64,000 nucleotides of DNA, from positions 62,001 through 126,000 of the forward strand of contig DIUR01000033.1 in NCBI GenBank assembly GCA_002428265.1, read 5' to 3'. Numbering within the stretch: the first letter of the stretch is position 1; every line of letters starts with the position of its first letter. This DNA comes from Bacteriovoracaceae bacterium UBA6153. Lineage in GTDB: Bacteria; Bdellovibrionota; Bacteriovoracia; Bacteriovoracales; Bacteriovoracaceae. Below are positions 1-8,513 of the stretch, piece by piece. The position numbers and the translations under genes are program-made. The notes below the pieces were generated by a model that was not told the origin of the DNA, searched no databases, and saw nothing but the letters and a program-made list of their open reading frames with translations.

Positions 1-1
1 T

Positions 2-502
2 TTCCCGCTTTTAAAACTAAATGCTAGTCACATTATTGGAAGTTTTGCAGGAATACGACCGCTTGTGAGAGACGACAACTCTTCCGGAGATCGTGGAAAA
101 ACGTCTCGTGAGCATAAAATTTATCAGCCATGCTCTGACACTTATGTCATTGCTGGCGGAAAATATACAACGTTTAGAGTTATGGGCCGCGAGATCACCC
201 AAAAAATATGTCACCGCTTCCATAAAAGTTTTAATAGAGACAAGACCGAATCATCTCTTCGCAGAAAATCGGTTATCTCACCTTTTGCCTGGCACCTGCC
301 AACTGCATCTGATCTAAAAAAGATTTGTGAAACAGAAATGCCAAAGACTTTTGAAGACCTGGTTAAGAGAAGATTATCAATTTCAACCAGGGCCATCTGG
401 AAAGAGAATACACAAAAAGATTTTGACTCATATTTTGAAGAGCATATAAATCTGCTCAATAAGTATTTCAAAGTCACGAGTGCCGATATTGCTCGTTTTT
501 AA
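2..502 (+). CDS. glpD: Glycerol-3-phosphate dehydrogenase, C-terminal part (5' truncated by window)
   Basis: Open from the first bases of the window in the frame beginning at base 2, so only the last 166 codons are present. The visible part carries two signatures of FAD-dependent glycerol-3-phosphate dehydrogenase: SFAGIRPLVRDD, followed about 35 residues later by AGGKYTTFRVMG. These are flavin-contacting segments near the C-terminus of the catalytic domain. A helical C-terminal segment follows. The family oxidises glycerol 3-phosphate to dihydroxyacetone phosphate at the cytoplasmic membrane and passes electrons to quinone. The GTG at base 65 is internal, because the family motif runs across it. 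The next gene is convergent. Confidence 0.85.
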   Translation, partial: FPLLKLNASHIIGSFAGIRPLVRDDNSSGDRGKTSREHKIYQPCSDTYVIAGGKYTTFRVMGREITQKICHRFHKSFNRDKTESSLRRKSVISPFAWHLPTASDLKKICETEMPKTFEDLVKRRLSISTRAIWKENTQKDFDSYFEEHINLLNKYFKVTSADIARF

Positions 503-526
503 AACTTCCTTATAAAGCAGACTCTC

Positions 527-2206
527 TTATTTCTTTGTTTGTTGAATATGCACATCATGAAGGATGTCTAATTTTGGATCATATGCACTCGATTCAATTT
601 CCATCATTCCTAAAATTGTATGGAAAATATTATCGTGCGAATAAGGTTCATTAATTAACTTTCTTAAACCTACATAATTAGTCTCTTTATCCATATCACC
701 ACCAAACCACATAATCATTGCAACTTCTTTTTGTTCCTTAGGAGCCATCATATAAGGCAGTCCGTGCAGATAAATTCCATTTTCTCCCAAAGATTCACCA
801 TGATCACTTATATAGAGCATACCTGTATTAAACTTTGATGAGTTGTCTTTTAAAAGCTTTATAACAGAAGCTAAGAAATAATCAGTATACAAAATAGCAT
901 TATCGTAAGCATTTCCTATCTCTTCATTGGAACATTTCTCAAGCTCATTAGTAGAACAAACAGGTAAAAAGACTTCAAATTTTTTAGGATATCTTTTGTA
1001 ATAGGCCGGCCCATGATTTCCCATTTGATGAAGGACAATGACAATATCCTTAGTCTGAGATTTATCAATGTATTCCTGCAGGCCTACTAGCATTCCCTCA
1101 TCTCTGCATTCTGTATCGCAGATAGTGTTAAGTGCTGATGATTTATAATCCTCAAACTGTGCACGAATCGCAACTCCTTTAGAGTCAGAATTATTATCAC
1201 GCCATAGGACGCCGACATCCTTGGTATGCGAGAGAACATCTAGTAAGTTTTCAGTTGAGTTGGCATCTTCTACTGAGAACTTACTTCTTCCAAAATGTGA
1301 AAACATGCATGGAACCGAGATAGCGGTTGAAGTTCCACATGATGTTACGTTTGTAAAACTCACCACGTTTTCATTTTTCAATAAAGGGTTTGTTTCTTTT
1401 TTATAACCATTTAAAGAAAACCTGTCTCTTCTGGCCGTTTCGCCAACAATTAAAATAATCAATTCCCTATCATTATCTCCCAAAGGAATGATGGAATTTC
1501 TTCCAATTTGCTCCATGACTCTATTGGGGTTCCTAAAAAGACTTCCACCAAACTTTCCGAGGGAATAAACCCAGTAAGTAGGATTGGTATAATATCTCAA
1601 GGGTTTTTGCTCTCTAAAAAAAGAAGCATAAAACTTTCCCATAGAAAAAAGAATGGCGAAGATCACAACGAGAGAAATCCCTGAAACTTTTAATTTAGAA
1701 AGCAAATCAGTAACAAACGTTTTATGAATCACTCGGGACTTTAAAATCAATATAGCTGGAACGACGAACAAGAAGATAAAATAAAAAATGAGTTTATAAG
1801 AAAATAAATCCAAGGCCTCGCTAGCATCTGTCTTAAAAATGTTCAAAAACATCATATCATCTACGACAACACTATATGAATCCATCACATAAGCAGCAAG
1901 CATTGAGAGAAAGAAAATAACTATCAAAACGGCCTTATAAAAAACTCTAATCTTCAAGACCTTGCAAAGAGCACTGATGCCAAACAAGATTATATTTATA
2001 ATTATGTTTGTGACTAGAAATAAAATAACGGCCAGTGAAGCCAGAAAAAGAATATTTGCACTTCTTAAAGGGTAAACATGGAGAACTTTAGTATAAAAAC
2101 TATAATTATAAAAAATAGTTAAAACTACAGATAAAAGAAAATTAAACTGGGTTTCAGAAAATTTATATTTCATAAGATGTAATTTCATGAGACATAAAAT
2201 GCTCAA
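527..2206 (-). CDS. eptA: Lipid A phosphoethanolamine transferase (EptA/MCR family)
   Basis: 559 residues. Hydrophobic segments within residues about 20-190 form the N-terminal membrane domain, followed by a periplasmic alkaline-phosphatase-fold domain. Catalytic and zinc residues are recognisable: E256 in GETARRD, the nucleophile T294 in SCGTSTAISVPC, and D468-H469 in SDHGES. WRDNNSDSKGV and HQMGNHGPAY match the EptA/MCR family closely. Members transfer phosphoethanolamine from phosphatidylethanolamine to lipid A, lowering surface charge and polymyxin binding. The start is the TTG nine bases after AAGGA; an ATG at 2188 is the alternative. No IS or mobilisation gene is nearby, so this looks like a resident envelope gene. 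A perfect inverted repeat lies upstream at 2258-2274. Confidence 0.9.
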   Translation of the reverse strand: MSILCLMKLHLMKYKFSETQFNFLLSVVLTIFYNYSFYTKVLHVYPLRSANILFLASLAVILFLVTNIIINIILFGISALCKVLKIRVFYKAVLIVIFFLSMLAAYVMDSYSVVVDDMMFLNIFKTDASEALDLFSYKLIFYFIFLFVVPAILILKSRVIHKTFVTDLLSKLKVSGISLVVIFAILFSMGKFYASFFREQKPLRYYTNPTYWVYSLGKFGGSLFRNPNRVMEQIGRNSIIPLGDNDRELIILIVGETARRDRFSLNGYKKETNPLLKNENVVSFTNVTSCGTSTAISVPCMFSHFGRSKFSVEDANSTENLLDVLSHTKDVGVLWRDNNSDSKGVAIRAQFEDYKSSALNTICDTECRDEGMLVGLQEYIDKSQTKDIVIVLHQMGNHGPAYYKRYPKKFEVFLPVCSTNELEKCSNEEIGNAYDNAILYTDYFLASVIKLLKDNSSKFNTGMLYISDHGESLGENGIYLHGLPYMMAPKEQKEVAMIMWFGGDMDKETNYVGLRKLINEPYSHDNIFHTILGMMEIESSAYDPKLDILHDVHIQQTKK

Positions 2207-2257
2207 AAATCATATTCCTTAGCGTTATCTGCTTATTAAACTTCATGCCTGCACTAA

Positions 2258-2274
2258 TATCCTTCTTAAGGATA
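2258..2274. promoter_or_regulatory. Perfect inverted repeat upstream of the EptA-like gene
   Basis: TATCCTT and AAGGATA are separated by CTT, giving 7-bp perfect arms. The site is about 52 bases upstream of the TTG start of the phosphoethanolamine transferase, a position typical of a repressor or activator operator. It does not match the PmrA direct-repeat box. The rest of 2207-2374 holds no gene that I can support. Confidence 0.35.
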
Positions 2275-2342
2275 ACCATTATTTTTTATCATAGATTTTT
2301 CATGAAGAAGAGTTATTCGTTAAATATGACAATCTTGTAATG

Positions 2343-2366
2343 AAAGGAGCTTTTATCCACTCCTTT
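2343..2366 (-). terminator. Weak hairpin downstream of the secreted hydrolase
   Basis: AAAGGAG and CTCCTTT form a 7-bp stem around a 10-base loop, just beyond the stop of the minus-strand hydrolase. The T run after it is poor, so termination is only a suggestion. Confidence 0.3.
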
Positions 2367-2374
2367 ATGCTAAA

Positions 2375-3241
2375 TCATCTTAGTCTAATCAGATTTTTAC
2401 TTTGATTGTGAGGCACATTCAGGAGCTCACCACTCTCCTGAAATAAATAATGAAACAGCGCTCTGACTTCGACTCTCGAACTCAGGTAATGACGGTGCTC
2501 ACTACCTGATACTTTTGTTAAGTCGTAATAAGTCGCATTTTCGGCAGTATTTTTATTGAAGAAGAGGAAGTTATCCAACCCCAGACCAAGCCCAAGGCGA
2601 TCATCCTGGATATTGAATATAGTATAGTCGTGTACACTCGATGCTAAAAGAACTGCATCATTTTCATTCATAATGACATTTATGTTTGGAGAAAAGTTTA
2701 CTTGCTTTAACCATTTATAATGTTTCGTAAATGGTGTATCAGCGCCAGATAAAATAACTGAATCAAATAGCTTGGGATCTAGCTTACTTGTCTCAAATTT
2801 TTCTATGTAACTTTTAAACGTTATATTTCCCATAGAGTGGCACAAAAGAAAGAGTTTTTTGTTTTGAAAATATTCAGGATGCTCTTGTTTAATTTTTGCA
2901 AACTCTGCAACTGAATCGTTAAGCATTTGACTGGCATTTATTGCATTACCAACGGGTCTTGAGAGCATGTAATTCCATGAGTCCCAATGAAGCATAATAA
3001 CTTTTAAATTAAAGACTCTTTCAACTTCTTGAATATTACGCCATTCTTTCTCCAGAGTTTTACTTCTTCCATGGACATAAAATAAAATATTTTTTTGACT
3101 ATCATTTTTTGTAAAGCCATTAATGACGTTCGAAATATCATTAACTGTTTTAGGTGTAAGAGACTCACTCGTATAAAGAGCAATTTCAGCAAAGGCCAAA
3201 TTAGAAATAAATAAAACAAGTAAAAATACAATTGTTTTCAT
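2375..3241 (-). CDS. Secreted alpha/beta-hydrolase-fold protein
   Basis: About 288 residues from the ATG at 3241, chosen because AGGGG lies just upstream and the protein then begins with a clean signal peptide (MKTIVFLLVLFISNLAFA). YVHGRSK resembles the oxyanion-loop HG motif. LLCHSMGN is a nucleophile-elbow motif (G/C-H-S-M-G). Beta strands and helices around them fit a serine hydrolase such as an esterase or lipase, probably periplasmic or exported. DTPFTKHYKWL and NENDAVLL fit the region of the catalytic acid, and EHRHYLSS could supply the histidine. Substrate unknown. It is transcribed towards the phosphoethanolamine transferase and has its own leader. Confidence 0.65.
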   Translation of the reverse strand: MKTIVFLLVLFISNLAFAEIALYTSESLTPKTVNDISNVINGFTKNDSQKNILFYVHGRSKTLEKEWRNIQEVERVFNLKVIMLHWDSWNYMLSRPVGNAINASQMLNDSVAEFAKIKQEHPEYFQNKKLFLLCHSMGNITFKSYIEKFETSKLDPKLFDSVILSGADTPFTKHYKWLKQVNFSPNINVIMNENDAVLLASSVHDYTIFNIQDDRLGLGLGLDNFLFFNKNTAENATYYDLTKVSGSEHRHYLSSRVEVRALFHYLFQESGELLNVPHNQSKNLIRLR

Positions 3242-3341
3242 TTTCACGCCCCTGTAATGTTCTTCATTACATGTCGGCACTGAATATATAAAGATATAGG
3301 ATTATTCGGTAATATTACAAAGATGTAATGATTAGAATCTG

Positions 3342-4571
3342 CTAAAACCTATACGAAAGTCCAAATTGAATACGCGGCCCCGACAGAGTTCTCGTTTGAG
3401 TTGTCGTTACAGCTGTCCCCGTTGTCGTACTTTCGAACTCAAACTCTTCATTAGAGCTATAGTAATCAAGAATCCCTCTTACTCCAAAGCCGTTGGAAAG
3501 CACGTATTTTGCTCCAATTCCCAATGAGAAAAATGAGTTCGTCCCTTCAGTTGTAGCTCCGCTGTCTACACCATTTGTAATAACTTTAGATTCAATCGTG
3601 GCGTTTCCTACTCCAAAAGTACCCAATCCAAATGCCACTAGTCTGTTAACATCGGCCGCTGAATTATAGAAGTGATAATTGATTCCGCCCCCGTATTCAA
3701 ACCAGTCAGACTTCGTCTTGAACTTATCCCCACTTTCAATTGTTTTTTTGTGTGCAAAGGCACTGACGGAAACTTCTTTCAGGAAATTATTAAAATTTAA
3801 AAAGTATTTTTCTACACCAACAGAAAAAGCAATCGCCGAGCCAGCAGCAGAAAGCGACTCGGATGTTCCGGCCCCTGTTCCGTCATCACTTTCGCTTGTT
3901 CCAGAGAGTGAATTAACATACATTAATCCCCAAACTTCCCAGGTCTTTGAAGTGTTTTTTGAATAAGAAGGGCCTGATTCAACCACAACGTTTTTTGGAA
4001 GTGTTTTGGTCGAGCTTGTTTTTGTTACAACTGTTTTTTTAGAGCTCTTTGATCCTGACAGTAACTCACTTGCCTCATCACTATCCATTCCCAATTCTTT
4101 TAGCTCGTCAGCATCAGCATCATTGACAACAATGTTATCCATTTCTGGCGTACCTGATGACGTGACATCATCATCCATAGTCATAACTTCTGTTCCACCA
4201 GGAATAGCTTCTTCTTTTAAACTCTTGCTTGGATCATCTGTGATTTTTACTGGAGTGGCAATTTTCAGGTTCAAAACTTTATCCTGAGTTATTTCTTCAG
4301 GATCAACAATTCTATAAAGCGACCATACAGATCTTGAAGGTGAAACTTTTTCAGAAACTCCACGAGCAACAACTCCGGCCGTAATAAAAAACTTAGCGTG
4401 GTCGCCGACCACAAGGCCATCTTCTCCACCACGATTAATAAGAACAGTCTTTTTTGTTGAAGAGACTTTTAAAAAACGTAATGTCAGTTTTTCATCTATT
4501 TCAAGTGCAAAAGCATTCATTGTGTTTATCACAAAGATAGATGCTGTGATAATAAGGTGCGATCTTTTCAT
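3342..4571 (-). CDS. Outer-membrane beta-barrel-like protein with N-terminal periplasmic domain (paralogue 1)
   Basis: About 409 residues from the ATG at 4571, preceded by AGGAG; the GTG at 4598 would put that Shine-Dalgarno inside the gene. A signal peptide is followed by a domain of about 90 residues (LTLRFLKVSSTKKTVLINRG ... VWSLYRIVDPEEI). Then comes an acidic Ser/Thr/Asp-rich linker (about residues 120-200). The C-terminal half has alternating hydrophobic residues and ends in IQFGLSYRF, an aromatic C-terminus typical of outer-membrane barrels. The N-terminal domain is shared with the gene immediately upstream, whose stop lies 13 bp away, so the two form a tandem pair. Function unknown. 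Confidence 0.65.
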   Translation of the reverse strand: MKRSHLIITASIFVINTMNAFALEIDEKLTLRFLKVSSTKKTVLINRGGEDGLVVGDHAKFFITAGVVARGVSEKVSPSRSVWSLYRIVDPEEITQDKVLNLKIATPVKITDDPSKSLKEEAIPGGTEVMTMDDDVTSSGTPEMDNIVVNDADADELKELGMDSDEASELLSGSKSSKKTVVTKTSSTKTLPKNVVVESGPSYSKNTSKTWEVWGLMYVNSLSGTSESDDGTGAGTSESLSAAGSAIAFSVGVEKYFLNFNNFLKEVSVSAFAHKKTIESGDKFKTKSDWFEYGGGINYHFYNSAADVNRLVAFGLGTFGVGNATIESKVITNGVDSGATTEGTNSFFSLGIGAKYVLSNGFGVRGILDYYSSNEEFEFESTTTGTAVTTTQTRTLSGPRIQFGLSYRF

Positions 4572-4584
4572 CTTCGAAAATCTC

Positions 4585-6159
4585 CTAAAAATAAACACTC
4601 ATACCTACGGTATATTTTAAATCGTTGACGGAAATTTTGCTATCAATATTGTCGTCAACTCGGTCAATAACCGAAAGTCTCTTCATATCGAGATTTACCC
4701 CAAAGTTCAGGCTGGCCCCGAGGTTGACGGTATCTTCAGTAAGATCTCCCGTTCTGAAACGATACTTGGTCATAACTTGCAGTGCTGGAATCGTTAATAA
4801 TTGATAAGAATACTCTTTTGATAAGTCTGGCGTAAACACGCTCGCGCTTCCATTTTTAATTCCAATTCCAGCAAGCCAGATAAAAGAATTAATCGTCAGG
4901 GGATTATTTACAAAATAGTAATTTAAGTAAGCGCCATAAGAAGTTTCTTCAGAGCGGGCATTATAAACTCCAGTATTGTATTCAGTCACACCACCTTCAA
5001 GCAAAAACTGCAACGACCAGTTTTTTAAATTTGCCGACGTTCTCGACAAGTGAAGATCGTATGAAACACCTAAGTTGTAACCTCTTCCCTGGTAGTTGGG
5101 ATCTGTATCGTTTCCATGAGAAACCATCGCCCCTGAATAATGGAGAATGACCTCATGCCCATCGACTTCATTGAGAGCAAGCTCTCTTCTTCTCGCCTCT
5201 TTTTCCATTCCTGTCTGGATAAAATATCTTCGAAGAGAAGTCTCATCCATATCTGACGACCACTGATCTCCATCTCTTCTATATTTTGCAACTGCACGAG
5301 GGTTGATGGCATCAGCTTGCTTATTTTCTTCCTTAACTTTTGCATAAGTAGAATCAAGTGATCCGTCTTTTCTGAGCTCCGGCATTTCACGAAGTCTTTC
5401 TTGCTTACTGTAAAAGCCTTTCACTCCATACTTCATCCCGTTAGTCTTCTGGACATATTCATCACTCAAAGAATCAAATAAAACTTTATCTTCTTTGACT
5501 CTCAAGTCACCAAGAGCAACTTGTTTGTTGCCAACGAAATATCTTTGCCCTGTCAGATCGCCATACTCTTCACTGAAATAGTTTCCTGGCTTATTTTTAT
5601 AACCTTCGTAAGTTGTAACCAGTAAATCTGCCTCTGCTGAGAACTTTTCAAACTCTTCATCATCAAAAACATCTGCGGAAGGAGCATATCCGGCCCCTGC
5701 TTTGACTAAACGATCGGGAACATTTTCTTTATTTTTTTCAATGAAATTATCGATATCGTTCATTTCTGCTGCCGGCACAACAACGTGATGATTTTTTACT
5801 CTCATCGGCCTGCCTGCAAGAAGATTGGTCGATGTCGCCATAAGAACGGCCGTATTTCTCTTTAACTCTTTTGGAATTTCAATCTGTCTTAAAACCCAAT
5901 AGGACTTTCTCGGAAAACTTTTAATCAACTCACCTTCGGCCACTAAAAAAATTTTCGGAAACTCTTTTGGACCTTTTTGTAGATAAAAACGAGCGAACAT
6001 CCCTTCTTCGTATTTCTCTAAAAGTCCACGATTGAGCACAATGCTTCGGCCAGATGTCGAGACATCTTCCAAGGTCACTTCTTCCAGGTCAACGGCCTGA
6101 ACAGGGCAAGTTAATGCGCCTATAAATAAAAGGGCAAGGATATTGAGTGTTTTTTTCAT
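4585..6159 (-). CDS. Outer-membrane beta-barrel-like protein with N-terminal periplasmic domain (paralogue 2)
   Basis: 524 residues with signal peptide MKKTLNILALLFIGALTCPVQA. Residues about 25-105 (VDLEEVTLEDVSTSGRSIVL, then PRKSYWVLRQIEIP) resemble the N-terminal domain of the following gene: both have an S-x-R/K-x-x-V-L-N/I-R-G core and a later S-Y/V-W-x-L/V-R sentence. A charged middle region of about 220 residues follows. The C-terminal third is barrel-like and ends in YTVGMSVYF. It is the first gene of a two-gene run. I infer an envelope protein with a common periplasmic adaptor and divergent barrels; I do not recognise a named family. Confidence 0.65.
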   Translation of the reverse strand: MKKTLNILALLFIGALTCPVQAVDLEEVTLEDVSTSGRSIVLNRGLLEKYEEGMFARFYLQKGPKEFPKIFLVAEGELIKSFPRKSYWVLRQIEIPKELKRNTAVLMATSTNLLAGRPMRVKNHHVVVPAAEMNDIDNFIEKNKENVPDRLVKAGAGYAPSADVFDDEEFEKFSAEADLLVTTYEGYKNKPGNYFSEEYGDLTGQRYFVGNKQVALGDLRVKEDKVLFDSLSDEYVQKTNGMKYGVKGFYSKQERLREMPELRKDGSLDSTYAKVKEENKQADAINPRAVAKYRRDGDQWSSDMDETSLRRYFIQTGMEKEARRRELALNEVDGHEVILHYSGAMVSHGNDTDPNYQGRGYNLGVSYDLHLSRTSANLKNWSLQFLLEGGVTEYNTGVYNARSEETSYGAYLNYYFVNNPLTINSFIWLAGIGIKNGSASVFTPDLSKEYSYQLLTIPALQVMTKYRFRTGDLTEDTVNLGASLNFGVNLDMKRLSVIDRVDDNIDSKISVNDLKYTVGMSVYF

Positions 6160-6210
6160 AGTATTAGTAGTTTATCAGAAGAAAACGCCCTGCATACAGA
6201 AGGGAAATCC

Positions 6211-6239
6211 TTGCTTCAGTGCGGTTTTTTCTCTATAAC
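6211..6239 (+). promoter_or_regulatory. Sigma-70-type promoter for the small gene and trxB
   Basis: TTGCTT at 6211-6216 and TATAAC at 6234-6239 are separated by exactly 17 bases. The predicted start near 6246 leaves a leader of about 33 bases before the ATG at 6279. Confidence 0.6.
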
Positions 6240-6278
6240 TAGAGGTAAATTATTCCCAATAGAAAAAGGCCATTTCCA

Positions 6279-6503
6279 ATGAGCAAAAAGAAAATTAAAA
6301 AGATCTACAAATACGAATGTAACGTTTCAGGCGAGCAGTTCAAGACGACGGCAGAAGCACCAAATCCAGGCGACCTTACAACTGTAAGTGCTTTCTACCA
6401 AATGAACCCGGAACTGGACGACCGTCCACTTGAAATTAAAGTTAAGATTAAAAACGAAGAAGACAGCGCTGCTGAATTAAAAGCTTCATTATTATCTGAG
6501 TAA
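6279..6503 (+). CDS. Small conserved-looking protein preceding trxB
   Basis: 74 residues, lysine-rich at the N-terminus (MSKKKIKKIYKYEC) and acidic towards the C-terminus. It has one cysteine and the phrase FKTTAEAPNPGDLTTVSAFY. No signal peptide or membrane segment. It ends 17 bases before the trxB ATG and shares its promoter. Predicted to be a cytosolic beta-rich small protein; not a family I can name. Confidence 0.6.
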   Translation: MSKKKIKKIYKYECNVSGEQFKTTAEAPNPGDLTTVSAFYQMNPELDDRPLEIKVKIKNEEDSAAELKASLLSE

Positions 6504-6520
6504 CATCTTCAGGAATTAAA

Positions 6521-7465
6521 ATGGAAACAAGACAAGTAATCATCGTGGGCTCAGGGCCCGCTGGCTATACTGCCGCTCTATACGCTTCTCGCGCCGGACT
6601 TAACCCTTTGGTTATCGAAGGACACGAGCCTGGCGGACAATTAACAACGACAACTGACGTAGAAAACTTCCCGGGATTTCCCGAAGGAGTTATGGGACCA
6701 GACTTAATGGCCCATATGAAAAAGCAAACTCTACGTTTTGGTACAGAATATCTTCCAGCTAAAGTGACAGATATCAATCTTTCAAAACGCCCGTTTCATG
6801 TCACATGTGACAACGGTAAAGAATTTTTAGCAGAAACTGTAATTATCTCTACTGGGGCTTCAGCAAAATATCTTGGGTTAAAAAACGAGATGGAACTCAT
6901 CGGTAAAGGTGTTTCAGCATGTGCAACTTGTGACGGATTTTTCTACAGAGGAAAAGTTGTTCACGTTGTTGGCGGTGGTGACACTGCTCTTGAAGAAGCA
7001 AACTTCTTAACTCGTTTTGCTAGCCAGGTTTATCTAATTCACAGAAAAGATTCTTTCCGCGCAAGTAAGCCGATGCAAGAGAGAACTTTCAAAAATCCAA
7101 AGATCGAAGTGATCTGGAATACTGAAGTTCAAGAAATTCTCTTCAACGAAACTGGTGTAACAGGACTTAAAGTTTTAAATAATAAAACGAATGAAATCTA
7201 CACTCGTGACACTGATGGATTCTTCCTTGGAATCGGACATGAGCCGAATACAAAATTCCTTAAAGGACAAATCACTGTTGATGATCACGGCTATATTAAA
7301 ACAGCTGGCCATCACCCAGATACAAACGTTCCAGGCGTCTTTGCTTGTGGTGACGTTCAAGATCCATACTACCGCCAGGCGATCTCTGCTGCGGGCTCAG
7401 GATGTCAGGCAGCGATTAGAGCTGAGAGATTTCTTGAAGCTGAACACGATAAAAAGAACGCTTAG
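6521..7465 (+). CDS. trxB: Thioredoxin reductase
   Basis: 314 residues, the usual low-molecular-weight TrxB length. An FAD-binding GSGPAGYTAALYASRAGL lies at the N-terminus. The redox-active CATC is at C134 and C137 (ACATCDGFF), the NADPH-binding GGGDTALEEA at about 151-160, and the C-terminal FAD motif GVFACGDVQD near 280. It transfers electrons from NADPH to thioredoxin in the cytosol. It is the second gene of a bicistron and is followed by a strong hairpin terminator. Confidence 0.97.
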   Translation: METRQVIIVGSGPAGYTAALYASRAGLNPLVIEGHEPGGQLTTTTDVENFPGFPEGVMGPDLMAHMKKQTLRFGTEYLPAKVTDINLSKRPFHVTCDNGKEFLAETVIISTGASAKYLGLKNEMELIGKGVSACATCDGFFYRGKVVHVVGGGDTALEEANFLTRFASQVYLIHRKDSFRASKPMQERTFKNPKIEVIWNTEVQEILFNETGVTGLKVLNNKTNEIYTRDTDGFFLGIGHEPNTKFLKGQITVDDHGYIKTAGHHPDTNVPGVFACGDVQDPYYRQAISAAGSGCQAAIRAERFLEAEHDKKNA

Positions 7466-7484
7466 TATTTGAATAATCTTTAAT

Positions 7485-7516
7485 AGGCCGTCTAATCACT
7501 AGACGGCCTGTCTTTT
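7485..7516 (+). terminator. Rho-independent terminator after trxB
   Basis: AGGCCGTCTA and TAGACGGCCT form a perfect 10-bp stem around the loop ATCAC, followed by GTCTTTT. Confidence 0.85.
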
Positions 7517-7573
7517 AAAACCACCTGAAATAACTCACACTACTCTGGCCCTAAAATTGAATATACAGTCCGT

Positions 7574-8299
7574 ATGAAAAAATTAAAATTTGTTTTAATC
7601 GCAGGATTATTGTCACTAAACTCATATGCTCTAGACCTAGAAGTGCCAAGTGCCCATAAAGCATCTTATCTCTTGGTTGCTGTCTCGGGATTCAAGACCG
7701 GAAGGGATAAGGCCGATTCAGAAAATATTTTCTCAAACAAAATTGGAAAAGGCTCTGAAGACAGCGGTGTCTGGTCCAACATCAACAAACGACATAAGAA
7801 AATTTCTAACACTGTTTACCTCACTCATTATTCAAAAAACTCAGAGCTTGATTCAGTTATGAGGCTCACACTTGATGAAAATGGTGAATGTAAAAAGAGT
7901 CAAGGCCTCATCATGATGGTTAACAGCTGGGGCGCAAAGATGTCTCAGAAGCTGGCCGAAAGATACTTGAAAAAATGCGGAACACTTCCCGATTTAACTA
8001 TTCTTGTTGATGGAATTTTAAAACCAACAACCGCGGCCTATACGGACTCAATTCTGGCCTTTAATTGTGTGAACTATTATCAGCTTGTAAGTAAACTTCA
8101 TGGAAACACTATAGAAAATTGTAAAAATCATGAAGTAGGATTCAACAGAAAGAGTGATCTCTTCAATGCTCATATAGAAACTGAATGGTATGGAAGTGAT
8201 AAAGCACAACAGCTCATCGAGAAGTATCTAAATAGAGAGCTAGCTCCAATGTTTACTAAAGAATTGTATGATATTGATTATCAAAAAGGTCTCGACTAG
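7574..8299 (+). CDS. Exported protein, possible serine-hydrolase fold
   Basis: 241 residues with signal peptide MKKLKFVLIAGLLSLNSYA. I do not recognise a named family. GLIMMVNSWGAKMSQKLAE resembles a strand-nucleophile-helix elbow with Ser in N-S-W-G-A. LTILVDGILKPT resembles the next strand, and FNAHIETEWYGSD near the C-terminus could supply a histidine. The same order is seen in lipase-like proteins, so an exported hydrolase is a reasonable guess. It stands alone between the trxB terminator and the crotonase gene. Confidence 0.55.
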   Translation: MKKLKFVLIAGLLSLNSYALDLEVPSAHKASYLLVAVSGFKTGRDKADSENIFSNKIGKGSEDSGVWSNINKRHKKISNTVYLTHYSKNSELDSVMRLTLDENGECKKSQGLIMMVNSWGAKMSQKLAERYLKKCGTLPDLTILVDGILKPTTAAYTDSILAFNCVNYYQLVSKLHGNTIENCKNHEVGFNRKSDLFNAHIETEWYGSDKAQQLIEKYLNRELAPMFTKELYDIDYQKGLD

Positions 8300-8404
8300 G
8301 GACTAATTGATACCATACATGCACGCTCAACTTATTCTAAGTGATCAATAAGCGTACAAATATCAAATTTATTCTAACTTTTTGAACTTTTTTGAAATGC
8401 ACCT

Positions 8405-8434
8405 TTGACATACATTTTTAATCTTTGAAACAAT
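8405..8434 (+). promoter_or_regulatory. Possible promoter for the crotonase-like gene
   Basis: A consensus TTGACA at 8405-8410 is followed after 18 bases by AACAAT at 8429-8434. The leader to the ATG at 8514 would be about 75 bases. The -10 is imperfect. I see nothing else in 8300-8513. Confidence 0.4.
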
Positions 8435-8513
8435 AGAACTACGAAAAGAGAATGACTCTCTTTCCATACTCTACTGAGAGACTATCATCAGTGTTAATTA
8501 CCAAGGAAGGTTA

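Noticed and set aside
527..2206. Possible mobile colistin-resistance (mcr) gene
   Set aside because: The protein is clearly of the EptA/MCR family, but no insertion sequence, transposase or plasmid gene is nearby and its base use looks like that of its neighbours. A resident chromosomal gene is the simpler reading.
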